Part shown: positions 34,068 through 41,108 of the stretch, piece after piece
Layout of the letters: every line of letters starts with the position of its first letter
Numbering within the stretch: the stretch's first letter is position 1
NCBI RefSeq assembly: GCF_014287895.1
Contig: NZ_JACOPP010000001.1
Coordinates: 62,001 to 126,000 of the forward strand
Source: Lawsonibacter hominis
Lineage (GTDB): Bacteria > Bacillota > Clostridia > Oscillospirales > Oscillospiraceae
DNA: 64,000 nt
Direction of reading: 5' to 3'
Notes under the pieces: model-generated
Databases searched by the model: none
Told to the model about the DNA's origin: nothing
The model's input: the letters and a program-made list of their open reading frames with translations, nothing else
Translations under genes and position numbers: made by a program

Positions 34068-34679
34068 ATGGAACAAACGGTAAAGAGAAAAATTGGTGTT
34101 CGCGATATTATGACGATTGCCGCAATGATGGTCATCAATTTCGCAATTGCAATGGTGATTGGTATGGTTACATTGCCTTTCCCAGCAGTATATTTATACG
34201 GCTCTGCCGGTATTGATGCCCTTATTGGAGCAACATTTTATTTGGTTGCGGCAAATCGCATTAACAAACACGGATTGTTGTTTGCTTGGGCTGCGGTTTA
34301 TGGACTAATCCAAGGTGTTATGGGTTATATGTTCTTGGTTCCCTATTTCTTGATTGTAGCCCTCATTGCCGAGTTATGCATGGTTGGCAAGAATACATAC
34401 CGAAGTGCAGTTCGCAACCGAATTGGCTGGATGGTCAACTCAATCGGAAATTTTGTAGGCTGTGCCGTACCGCTGTGGTGGTCTTGGGACAGCTATCAGG
34501 AAATGGCAGCAAGCAGCGGTTTTGATGCAAATACCTTGAATATGCAGCTCTCTATGGTGACTTCTCCGGCACTGATGCTTCTGGGTGTTGTCATTACTGC
34601 GGCTCTTGCAATTCTTGGTACATTGTTCGGCCAGCGGTTGCTCAGAAAGCATTTCCAAAAAGCAGGCATTGTAGGATGA
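34068..34679 (+). CDS. ECF transporter S component (MptD/Trep_Strep type), module 1
   Basis: Substrate-binding membrane subunit of an energy-coupling-factor importer, about 203 residues and six hydrophobic segments. Its end, LLRKHFQKAGI, is shared in form by all four S components here ([LM]xRK[HQ]FxKAG). The family (TIGR02185-like) has no firmly assigned substrate. RBS AGGAGGG; overlaps the T component by 4 bases. Confidence 0.85.
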   Translation: MEQTVKRKIGVRDIMTIAAMMVINFAIAMVIGMVTLPFPAVYLYGSAGIDALIGATFYLVAANRINKHGLLFAWAAVYGLIQGVMGYMFLVPYFLIVALIAELCMVGKNTYRSAVRNRIGWMVNSIGNFVGCAVPLWWSWDSYQEMAASSGFDANTLNMQLSMVTSPALMLLGVVITAALAILGTLFGQRLLRKHFQKAGIVG

Positions 34680-35377
34680 TGGCCGAAGAAAAAAAACAAA
34701 GACGGATTGACCAGATCGACGGGCGCACAGTTCTTTTTCTGACGCTGTGCGCCTGCATCGCGACCTTTCTCGCAACCAGTTTTTGGGGACATGGGATTTT
34801 TACCTTTTGGATTTTTTTGATCCTCTGCTGGTTTGGCTTGTATAAGCAGGCTTTGGGATGTTTTGCGGTCTATTTGGCGGCGATTGTATGGCTGATGATC
34901 GAAACAAAGTATCAGGTCAACATTCCCTCTCCGCTGTTACTCAGTATGATTTACAAACTTTTACTTCCCGCCATGCCAGCCTATCTTCTGGCTAAAATCC
35001 CGTCCGGGAAATTGACAGCCAGCCTGCGGAAAATGCCGATCCCTACCCGTATCATGCTTGTATTGATCGTCATGCTCCGTTTTGCTCCGACTGTGCTGCA
35101 TGAATTTGGAGAAGTCAGGGAGGCCATGAAAATTCGTGGTTTCTTAAAATCGGTTGGCAATGTTTTGAGGCACCCAATGGACACATTGGAATATGCCATT
35201 GTCCCGATGGTATTTCGCTCCTTAAAGATTGCGGACGAGTTAGCCGCTTCTGCCATAGTCAGGGGAATTGAAAGTCCCTACAAGAAAGAAAGCTACTATG
35301 TCAGCCGGATTGCTGCGCTGGATTACTTTTTGATTGTTGTCAGCGTGGGAGCTACTGTGTGCTGCTGTCTTTTATAG
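34676..35377 (+). CDS. ECF transporter T component (EcfT), module 1
   Basis: A 233-residue transmembrane coupling subunit. N-terminal membrane helices are followed by the cytoplasmic coupling segment with two Arg-Gly motifs, REAMKIRGFL and ASAIVRGIES, which dock on the ATPases. It is coupled to the S gene and followed 10 bases later by the ATPase gene. Confidence 0.87.
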   Translation: MMAEEKKQRRIDQIDGRTVLFLTLCACIATFLATSFWGHGIFTFWIFLILCWFGLYKQALGCFAVYLAAIVWLMIETKYQVNIPSPLLLSMIYKLLLPAMPAYLLAKIPSGKLTASLRKMPIPTRIMLVLIVMLRFAPTVLHEFGEVREAMKIRGFLKSVGNVLRHPMDTLEYAIVPMVFRSLKIADELAASAIVRGIESPYKKESYYVSRIAALDYFLIVVSVGATVCCCLL

Positions 35378-35387
35378 GAGGAAAGGA

Positions 35388-36866
35388 ATGGGAAAAGAAA
35401 TAATGATCCGTGACCTGACCTTTTCCTATGGCGGGAACGGAAATCAACTGGAACATATATCGTTAGACATTGCCGCCGGAGAGGTCATTGTTATGACCGG
35501 CCCATCAGGAAGTGGGAAAAGCTCTTTAACAAGAGTAATTAACGGACTGATCCCCTATTTTTACGAGGGGGAATTAAGCGGGGATGTTTTTGTGGACGGG
35601 AAACCGCTGAAAGAAATTCCGTCCTGGGAGCGCGGCAAAATCGTAGGGAATGTATTCCAAGACCCCAGGAGCCAGTTTTTTGCCAATGAGGTTGCCGGTG
35701 AGGTTGCTTTCGGCTGTGAAAACTACGGTTATTCCCATGAGGAAATTCGGAACCATGTTCACCGGGCGGCGGCGGACATTAAGATTCAAAACATTCTGGA
35801 TCATAGCCTGCACAGCCTGTCCTATGGAATGCGCCAGAAGGTTGCGATTGCATCGGCAGAGGCGATTGACCCGGAAATCTATGTCATGGATGAACCGTCT
35901 GCCAATCTGGATATTGCATCTACTTATCGCTTTGCGGACATTATCTGCGATTTGAAACAGCAGGGAAAAACCATTATCATAGCGGAACACCGGCTTTATT
36001 ATCTGATGGATCTGGCAGACCGCTTCCTGTGTGTGCAGAAAGGAAAAATTGTGCGTGAATTTACCGCACAACAAATGAAAGCTCTGACTAATAAGGAAAT
36101 CCAGGCATTGGGACTTCGCACTCCTGACCTGCATCAGATTGAGCAGACGGAAATCCCGTCTGCGGCAACCAGCGAGGTTGTCCTGAAAGTGAAAAAACTG
36201 AACCACTCTTTTGGTGAAACAATTGTAGCTAAGGATATTGACTTTCAATGCCGTAAGGGAGAAGTGATTGCCCTGATCGGCCCCAACGGAACGGGCAAAA
36301 GCACCATAGGGCGAATCTTGGCAGGGCTTTTGAAAGAGAAATCCGGCGAAGTCGTTTTATTCGGAAAGCATTGCAGACCCAAAGACCGCTTGGGAAAGGT
36401 CTGGTACATTCCCCAGGATTTAGACAGCCAGCTATTCGGTGAGGATTTGCTGGACGAACTGACTACTGGCTCAGAGGCCAGCCCGGAGCGGAAGCAAGCG
36501 GCAGAAGAAATTCTGGAAGCCCTGGAACTGACGCCGTTCATCAAACAGCATCCCTCTACGCTGTCAGGAGGGCAAAAGCAGAGGCTGGCTCTTGGCGTAG
36601 CTCTGATACACGAAGCACCTATTATCATACTTGACGAACCTACAAGTGGGCTGGACGGCACGAATATGCGGAATGTCAGCCGGATGATCCGCAAACTGGC
36701 GAAGATGGGGCGCACCATTATCGTCATTACCCATGACGCAGAGTGTGCGCTTGCCTGTTGCGAGCGGGCAATGCGCCTTGAAAACGGATATATTACTGAT
36801 GATTTTCAAATCAGAGGAGCAGAGCTTCTTTTGGAAGAAATTGGGTATAACCAAAAGGAGGGTTAG
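35388..36866 (+). CDS. ECF transporter fused double ATPase, module 1
   Basis: A 492-residue protein with two ABC ATPase domains. The first has GPSGSGKS and YVMDEPSANLD, but its signature is LSYGMRQK rather than LSGGxxQ. The second has GPNGTGKS, LSGGQKQRLALG and IIILDEPTSGLD. Energises the S/T pair. RBS AGGAGGAAAGG. Its stop TAG (36864-36866) lies next to a decayed exporter gene. Confidence 0.9.
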   Translation: MGKEIMIRDLTFSYGGNGNQLEHISLDIAAGEVIVMTGPSGSGKSSLTRVINGLIPYFYEGELSGDVFVDGKPLKEIPSWERGKIVGNVFQDPRSQFFANEVAGEVAFGCENYGYSHEEIRNHVHRAAADIKIQNILDHSLHSLSYGMRQKVAIASAEAIDPEIYVMDEPSANLDIASTYRFADIICDLKQQGKTIIIAEHRLYYLMDLADRFLCVQKGKIVREFTAQQMKALTNKEIQALGLRTPDLHQIEQTEIPSAATSEVVLKVKKLNHSFGETIVAKDIDFQCRKGEVIALIGPNGTGKSTIGRILAGLLKEKSGEVVLFGKHCRPKDRLGKVWYIPQDLDSQLFGEDLLDELTTGSEASPERKQAAEEILEALELTPFIKQHPSTLSGGQKQRLALGVALIHEAPIIILDEPTSGLDGTNMRNVSRMIRKLAKMGRTIIVITHDAECALACCERAMRLENGYITDDFQIRGAELLLEEIGYNQKEG

Positions 36867-36868
36867 GA

Positions 36869-37036
36869 ATAGCACGGCAAAATAAGAAGCAGCCAAGGGC
36901 AAAAAGCAGGCTGGCGCGTTACCTGGAATTAGCTTCAGGTCATAAAGGGATTGTGCTTCTATCCGGATTTTTGGCTGCACTGGCTGCAATTTGTCCTTTT
37001 GAACCTTATTTATCAATTTATTACATCACTTGGTAA
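36869..37036 (+). pseudogene. Exporter-fold ABC transporter, N-terminal fragment
   Basis: After AAGGAGG the frame begins at ATA (where an ATG is expected) and codes for the N-terminus of an ABC half-transporter (RYLELASGHKGIVLLSGFLA, first membrane helix), then stops at TAA 37034-37036. It resembles the intact exporters at 48996 and 58567. Confidence 0.7.
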
Positions 37037-37090
37037 ATCTTGTTTGTTTACCCGAATCTGCGGAGGACTGGCCCTGGTTGAGATATAGCA

Positions 37091-37255
37091 AAACTGGTGG
37101 AGGGCAAGGCGGTCATGATGATTACACTCCGGCTCCGTACTGGCGTTAATTCCGACCAGATCATCGTTCTAAAAGATGGCAAATTGGCCGAGCTGGGACC
37201 ACATGAGAAATTGATGAAAAAGAAAGGACTGAACAAAAAATCGTACCATATTTAG
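37091..37255 (+). pseudogene. Exporter-fold ABC transporter, C-terminal fragment
   Basis: The frame reads the C-terminal end of an exporter ATPase domain (KLVEGKAVMMITLRLRTGVN, DQIIVLKDGKLAELGPHEKL) up to TAG. With the N-terminal fragment upstream it shows a deletion of most of one or two exporter genes. The H-loop His of the family (AHR) reads TLR here. Confidence 0.7.
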
Positions 37256-37300
37256 CAGGAAAGCCTTAGTTGGGCGATATAGCTTTAGGAAGGGGAATCT

Positions 37301-37681
37301 ATGAAACTTCATGCGTCCGGGGAGGACTATTTGGAAGCTATTCTTGTCCTCCACAAGAAGATGGGTATGGTGCGCTCTGTAGATGTGGCCCGGCACATGG
37401 ATGTGTCTAAACCCAGCGTGTGCCATGCGGTAAGCACTCTGAAAGACGGCGGCTTCCTCACTATAGACGAGGATCACTTTCTTTATCTGACCGATATAGG
37501 CCTGGAAGTTGCTGAAACCATCTATGAGCGTCATTGTTTCTTTACAGAGCGGCTTATCGCCGCAGGCGTTGACCCTAAGACTGCAGAGGCTGACGCCTGC
37601 CGGATGGAACACGTTATTAGCACCGAGAGTTTTTTGCGGCTGAAAGAGGCAGCCGCCCAAGAGCAAGAACAAATCTTATAA
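37301..37681 (+). CDS. DtxR/MntR-family metal-dependent regulator, module 1
   Basis: A 126-residue protein with the DtxR winged helix (SGEDYLEAILVLHKKMGMVR, VARHMDVSKPSVCHAVSTLK) and dimerisation domain (HCFFTERLIAAGVD, ADACRMEHVIS) with metal-ligand residues (Cys, Glu, His). It lacks the C-terminal SH3-like domain, as MntR does. It would repress uptake genes when Fe or Mn is plentiful. RBS TAGGAAGGGG. It lies just behind the exporter remnant and is close in sequence to the gene at 40695. Confidence 0.9.
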   Translation: MKLHASGEDYLEAILVLHKKMGMVRSVDVARHMDVSKPSVCHAVSTLKDGGFLTIDEDHFLYLTDIGLEVAETIYERHCFFTERLIAAGVDPKTAEADACRMEHVISTESFLRLKEAAAQEQEQIL

Positions 37682-37815
37682 GACAATCCATTCTGCTGCA
37701 CAACAGAAAAAAGCCGTCGTACAATAAACCTTTTGACGCACCCATATAACCAGTGGCGGCTACGAGAAATCAAGGCCACCTCTTTTTTATGAAGGCTCAC
37801 AAGGGAGATACTGCC

Positions 37816-38235
37816 ATGAAAAAGAAGATCATTATTTACCTTGAAGATCTCACAGCATCCCAGGAAGTTTTGCTCCAGAAACTTCTTCAGAGCTTTTGTG
37901 TGGAGCAGATTGAGGTTCTTGAAGATACCACCTCTACCCTGCTGGTCGGTGACCTGCAGATTGATGTGGAGCGGCGCCAGGTATGGCGGGCCGGCAATCT
38001 GATAGAACTGACTTCGATGGAATTTGATATTCTTTACCTGTTAGCCCACCACCCGGGGCAGGTATTTTCCGCTCGGCAGATTTACGAAGCCGTCGCAGCA
38101 GATTCCTTTGATGCCAGCTGGACCGGGATTTCCAGCATGGTCTACAAACTCCGGCGCAAGCTGGGTGCCGGTATCATCGAAACAGTGCGGGGCCACGGCT
38201 ACAAATTCGTTGCCCCAGGCACATCACTAAAATAA
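37816..38235 (+). CDS. OmpR/PhoB-type winged-helix protein without receiver domain
   Basis: A 139-residue protein. The C-terminal 95 residues are a Trans_reg_C winged helix (LTSMEFDILYLLAHHPGQVF, MVYKLRRKLGAGIIETVRGH, ending GYKF). The N-terminal 40 residues are too short for a phosphoreceiver domain. There is no histidine kinase nearby. It could be a truncated response regulator or a free DNA-binding protein. RBS AAGGGAGA. Confidence 0.82.
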   Translation: MKKKIIIYLEDLTASQEVLLQKLLQSFCVEQIEVLEDTTSTLLVGDLQIDVERRQVWRAGNLIELTSMEFDILYLLAHHPGQVFSARQIYEAVAADSFDASWTGISSMVYKLRRKLGAGIIETVRGHGYKFVAPGTSLK

Positions 38236-38238
38236 AGT

Positions 38239-38267
38239 AAGCGCACAACGGTTTCCGCTGTGCGCTT
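38239..38267. terminator. Bidirectional terminator
   Basis: AAGCGCACA / TGTGCGCTT, 9 bp, followed by TCTTTTA and lying between two convergent genes. Confidence 0.78.
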
Positions 38268-38270
38268 CTT

Positions 38271-38987
38271 TTATTCCTCGCGCCGGTAATGAGGTTCCGG
38301 TAAATAAGGCTCTTTCTGGTATTTGCGGTATTTCTCCGATATTTCGGCAGACCCCTCCAGGCTTTCCTCGCTGTAATCAATCGGCTCATCACAAACTGCG
38401 TCCAGCAAAATGCGCTCCAAATGCTCAAATTCTGAAAACTGATCCAGGGAGGCCATCACAAAAGAGTCGCGGACATAGCCGGCACTGGCAGCCATCAATT
38501 CCTGATCCATAAAGTATCCATGATGCTCCACAAAAAAGGTCATCATCATTACAACCGTTCGGGTATTGCCCTCCCGGAAAGGGTGCACCTGCCAGATCGG
38601 CGGAAAGAGGCTGATGAGCTGATGGACGAATTCTTCCCGGCTGATGCCATCCCATCTAACATTTTCCAGCCGTCCAAAAGCCTCATTGAGATCTTCTTCT
38701 ATCCTGTCATCGTTGCTGTACCAAACGCTTCGGCCTGCCAGCAGTTTCTCCCGTTTTTCAATATTGATAATGCGGTACTGGCCGGCCCACTCATAAATGT
38801 CGGCAAACAGGGTCCGATGGATCTCCCGCAGGCCATCCGGAGAAAAGTCCTGAAAGCCCTGTTCGTACAGCAGCATCATATTTGCTCTGGATTGCTCGGC
38901 CTCGATGCGATCCAATGTTTTCTCATTTTTGATGCCCAGCTCGTTTTTCAGGACAGGCACATCTTCATACAGGTACGGGTCAGACAC
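38271..38987 (-). CDS. fic: Fic-family protein (toxin)
   Basis: A 238-residue Fic domain protein, an AMP-transferring enzyme that modifies Tyr, Ser or Thr on target proteins. The active-site loop reads HPFREGNTRT (family HxFx[DE]GNxRx), near residue 137, and the flap region YEWAGQYR is present. The small antitoxin gene upstream overlaps it by 8 bases, the usual class I Fic arrangement. RBS and start are within the antitoxin gene. Confidence 0.9.
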   Translation of the reverse strand: MSDPYLYEDVPVLKNELGIKNEKTLDRIEAEQSRANMMLLYEQGFQDFSPDGLREIHRTLFADIYEWAGQYRIINIEKREKLLAGRSVWYSNDDRIEEDLNEAFGRLENVRWDGISREEFVHQLISLFPPIWQVHPFREGNTRTVVMMMTFFVEHHGYFMDQELMAASAGYVRDSFVMASLDQFSEFEHLERILLDAVCDEPIDYSEESLEGSAEISEKYRKYQKEPYLPEPHYRREE

Positions 38988-39183
38988 GGCTCTGGCGCTC
39001 CTGCTCCGCGATCCGGCGATGATGTGCCAGCAATGCCTGCTTCATCTGTTCGCCCGTCAGTTCGCCGCGGGCCCAGCTGGCAGATAGCGACCGTGCATAG
39101 CTGGAAATCGGTGCGCCCTCAATGGCGTTGATTGCATCGGCCGTCTTGACTGCTGCAATTCGCTTCTTTACCAATGGACTCAT
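38980..39183 (-). CDS. VbhA-type Fic antitoxin
   Basis: A 67-residue protein with the VbhA layout: inhibitory helix around NAIEG, then SSYARSLSASWARGELTGEQ. In the usual inhibition motif ([ST]xxxE[GN]) the Ser or Thr four residues before Glu is Ile here. RBS GGAGGTG precedes ATG 39183. It is translated before the toxin and should silence it by blocking ATP binding. Confidence 0.75.
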   Translation of the reverse strand: MSPLVKKRIAAVKTADAINAIEGAPISSYARSLSASWARGELTGEQMKQALLAHHRRIAEQERQSRV

Positions 39184-39245
39184 AGCGCCTTCACCTCCTT
39201 GCTGATTTTAGTATAACACAAGGAAGGCCCTGTTGCCAATAGGCC

Positions 39246-39290
39246 AGGTCAATACGAATCTTGCTACACTAGGTCAATGCAAACCTTGCT
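39246..39290. repeat. Imperfect direct repeat upstream of the Fic pair
   Basis: Two 20-base units (39246-39265 and 39271-39290, 17 of 20 identical, 25-base period). The shared form is AGGTCAAT..A...CTTGCT. They lie 63-107 bases upstream of the antitoxin start and may be operator sites. Confidence 0.5.
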
Positions 39291-39329
39291 GGTTTTGAAA
39301 GCGGATTGCAATGATTTTAAGTCCACGGG

Positions 39330-39361
39330 AAAGACCCTGAGACAGCAATCTCAGGGTCTTT
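39330..39361. terminator. Bidirectional terminator
   Basis: AAAGACCCTGAGA / TCTCAGGGTCTTT, 13-bp perfect stem with a 6-nt loop, between the Fic pair and the HTH/sigma pair. It should stop the leftward HTH/sigma transcript. Confidence 0.82.
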
Positions 39362-39370
39362 CTCATAAAC

Positions 39371-39553
39371 TTAAATCCGGAACAGTTCAATCGCCCGCAC
39401 CAGTGTGATGCACAGCTCCTGGTACAGATCCTCATCCAGTCTGCCGTTGATCACGGCATACTTGAGCAGCAAGGGGCGGTACATGAGCAAAATGCTTGTG
39501 ATGGCCTCTTGGTCACCGCCCTTGGCTCGCCGCAGCATCTGTTCAAATGTCAT
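39371..39553 (-). CDS. Small helix-turn-helix regulator of conjugative elements
   Basis: A 60-residue protein of the HTH_16-like type found next to a sigma-like gene in Tn916-type elements (MTFEQMLRRAKGGDQEAITS, YRPLLLKYAVINGRLDEDLY). It overlaps the sigma-like gene upstream. In Tn916-type elements this pair controls excision, with xis and int downstream, but none are found here. Confidence 0.75.
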   Translation of the reverse strand: MTFEQMLRRAKGGDQEAITSILLMYRPLLLKYAVINGRLDEDLYQELCITLVRAIELFRI

Positions 39554-39956
39554 ATCCGTTCACCCCCTCGATGCTCTTCTTCAACTTCCGAATGGCCCGG
39601 TAATACACCGCGGCCGCACCCTTATACGACAATCCCAGCTGCACGCCGATCACATCGAATGGGCGCTTGTCCAGTACGCGGGCAAGGAACACATACCGTT
39701 CCCGCTCGTCTAGCTGTTTCAAGGCATACAGGAGCGCACCGCTCTCAATGTTCTCCCAGAGGGGCAGCCGCTCCATCACTTCCTGCTCCAGCGTCTGGCT
39801 CACGACAAAGATTGTATCCGTCAGGGTCTCCTGATTGCTATACGCATAAAGGGCCTTCAGATAATCCCGCTGGGTGCGCCTGACCGCCTGGATTAAGTAA
39901 CCCGTAAACTTGATTTGCAGTTCTTCCCTTGCTTGTCCATTATTTCGTTGCCACAT
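39543..39956 (-). CDS. Sigma-70-family protein of conjugative-element type
   Basis: A 137-residue protein with a region-4-like HTH (FDVIGVQLGLSYKGAAAVYY, RAIRKLKKSIEG). ATG 39956 is chosen because GGAGGAAAA lies upstream; a frame open to 40022 has no RBS. It forms the pair with the HTH protein. A remnant of an independent Tn916-like module is likely. Confidence 0.78.
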   Translation of the reverse strand: MWQRNNGQAREELQIKFTGYLIQAVRRTQRDYLKALYAYSNQETLTDTIFVVSQTLEQEVMERLPLWENIESGALLYALKQLDERERYVFLARVLDKRPFDVIGVQLGLSYKGAAAVYYRAIRKLKKSIEGVNGYDI

Positions 39957-40028
39957 GACCTTTTCCTCCAAATCATTCAAGAAGTCCAACAGGTTTCTTG
40001 AACTTTCGGAGGAGACCGGCATCGAACT

Positions 40029-40428
40029 AACGGGCGTGTGTGTTTGTTACATAAACAAACACGGCCAACCACACACCGCAAAAGTGAACGGTCGGCCGTG
40101 TAAAACACATAAAGAAGTCCATCACGACTTCCGCCGCCCACAGGAGGAGGCTTGTCGCTCGATTTGCGATGTTCCCGCCTGCTCCTGTGAAAAGGGCGGC
40201 GGAAGAACCGTATTGTAAAGTAAGCTGTGTGTCGAAATGTAAGCAGATGGACGAACCTCTTTATGTGCATGATCCATCTTTCTCTCATGCACCTTTGGCT
40301 CCCTGCCATCTGAACCACACTTTGCACACGAGCCCGCAGCTATCAAGACTAGGTAGCGGGCCTGCCAACGATTTGGGTTCAGTATCGCTCTAAAAATATT
40401 GTCGTTTTTTTGTCGCCTGCAAAACAAA
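40029..40428. other. Gap without a convincing gene; overlapping hairpins
   Basis: Nothing here has an RBS plus coding character on either strand. Arms 40040-40048/40054-40062 form a 9-bp hairpin, and 40059-40070/40090-40101 a 12-bp hairpin with one mismatch; they share bases 40059-40062 and so exclude each other. They lie in the leader of the leftward sigma-like gene. Further right the sequence looks like decayed coding DNA. Confidence 0.45.
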
Positions 40429-40464
40429 GGGGCGACCTTATTCATTTACGAATAAAGCCGCCCC
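40429..40464. terminator. Hairpin between sigma-like and DtxR genes
   Basis: An interrupted stem GGGGCG..TTATTC / GAATAA..CGCCCC, preceded by a T-rich stretch on the plus strand. It can stop the leftward transcript of the ECF/DtxR operon. Confidence 0.55.
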
Positions 40465-40694
40465 CGATATCTTGAAATTTCCTCTGCTATTTCGATTCTT
40501 GGTTTTCATACTTATTTCCCCGTTTTCAAAAGTACGATTTCATGTTAAACCGTCTAAAACTCCATTTTTATGATAACTGGCAAATCTGACTGAATTCTGA
40601 CCAAATCTCCATTTTCCCTTTTAATTGCAGCTTTTTACATAAAAGGAAAGTGCAGCCCCGCTGATAGAATAGACAAGAGCTACACTTTCTTTGG
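40465..40694. other. AT-rich non-coding stretch
   Basis: No frame with an RBS is seen. This 230-base stretch between the terminator hairpin and the end of the second dtxR-like gene shows no feature I can support. Confidence 0.4.
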
Positions 40695-41063
40695 TTACTT
40701 CTTTTCTGACGAAGTCTTTTTTAAGTGTTGAAAACTACTCTCGCTGATGACATGCTCAATCCGGCAGGCGTCCCGCTCGGCAGTAATGGGGTCTACCCCA
40801 GCATTTGTCAGCATTTCTGTAAAGAAGCGGTGCTTTTCATAGATTTGTTCCGCTACTTCCCTACCCGCATCGGTCAGGTGAAGAAAGTGATCTCCATCCA
40901 TGAGTAGGAAGCCGCCCTTTTTCAGTGTAGCCACCGCATGGCACACACTGGGTTTGGACACCTCCAAGTGTCGGGCCACATCCGCAGACCTCACCATGCC
41001 CTTTTTCTTTTTGAGGACAAGGATGGCCTCCAGATAATCTTCACCCGATTTGCGTAAAGGCAT
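40695..41063 (-). CDS. DtxR/MntR-family metal-dependent regulator, module 2
   Basis: A 122-residue paralogue of the regulator at 37301 (SGEDYLEAILVLKKKKGMVR, VARHLEVSKPSVCHAVATLK, HRFFTEMLTNAGVD, ERDACRIEHVIS). It keeps the Cys, Glu and His ligands. It is the last gene of the leftward S-T-A-dtxR operon, 45 bases after the ATPase gene. That operon's control region contains a palindrome whose half-site GTTAG resembles the DtxR half-site. Confidence 0.9.
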   Translation of the reverse strand: MPLRKSGEDYLEAILVLKKKKGMVRSADVARHLEVSKPSVCHAVATLKKGGFLLMDGDHFLHLTDAGREVAEQIYEKHRFFTEMLTNAGVDPITAERDACRIEHVISESSFQHLKKTSSEKK

Positions 41064-41108
41064 AGACAGTCCCCCTTCCGTTATGTAGGCGGCTATTTCC
41101 TGGACACT

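Noticed and set aside
40122..40445. 107-codon minus-strand frame in the gap before the sigma-like gene
   Set aside because: No RBS and no coding character; it crosses a terminator hairpin.
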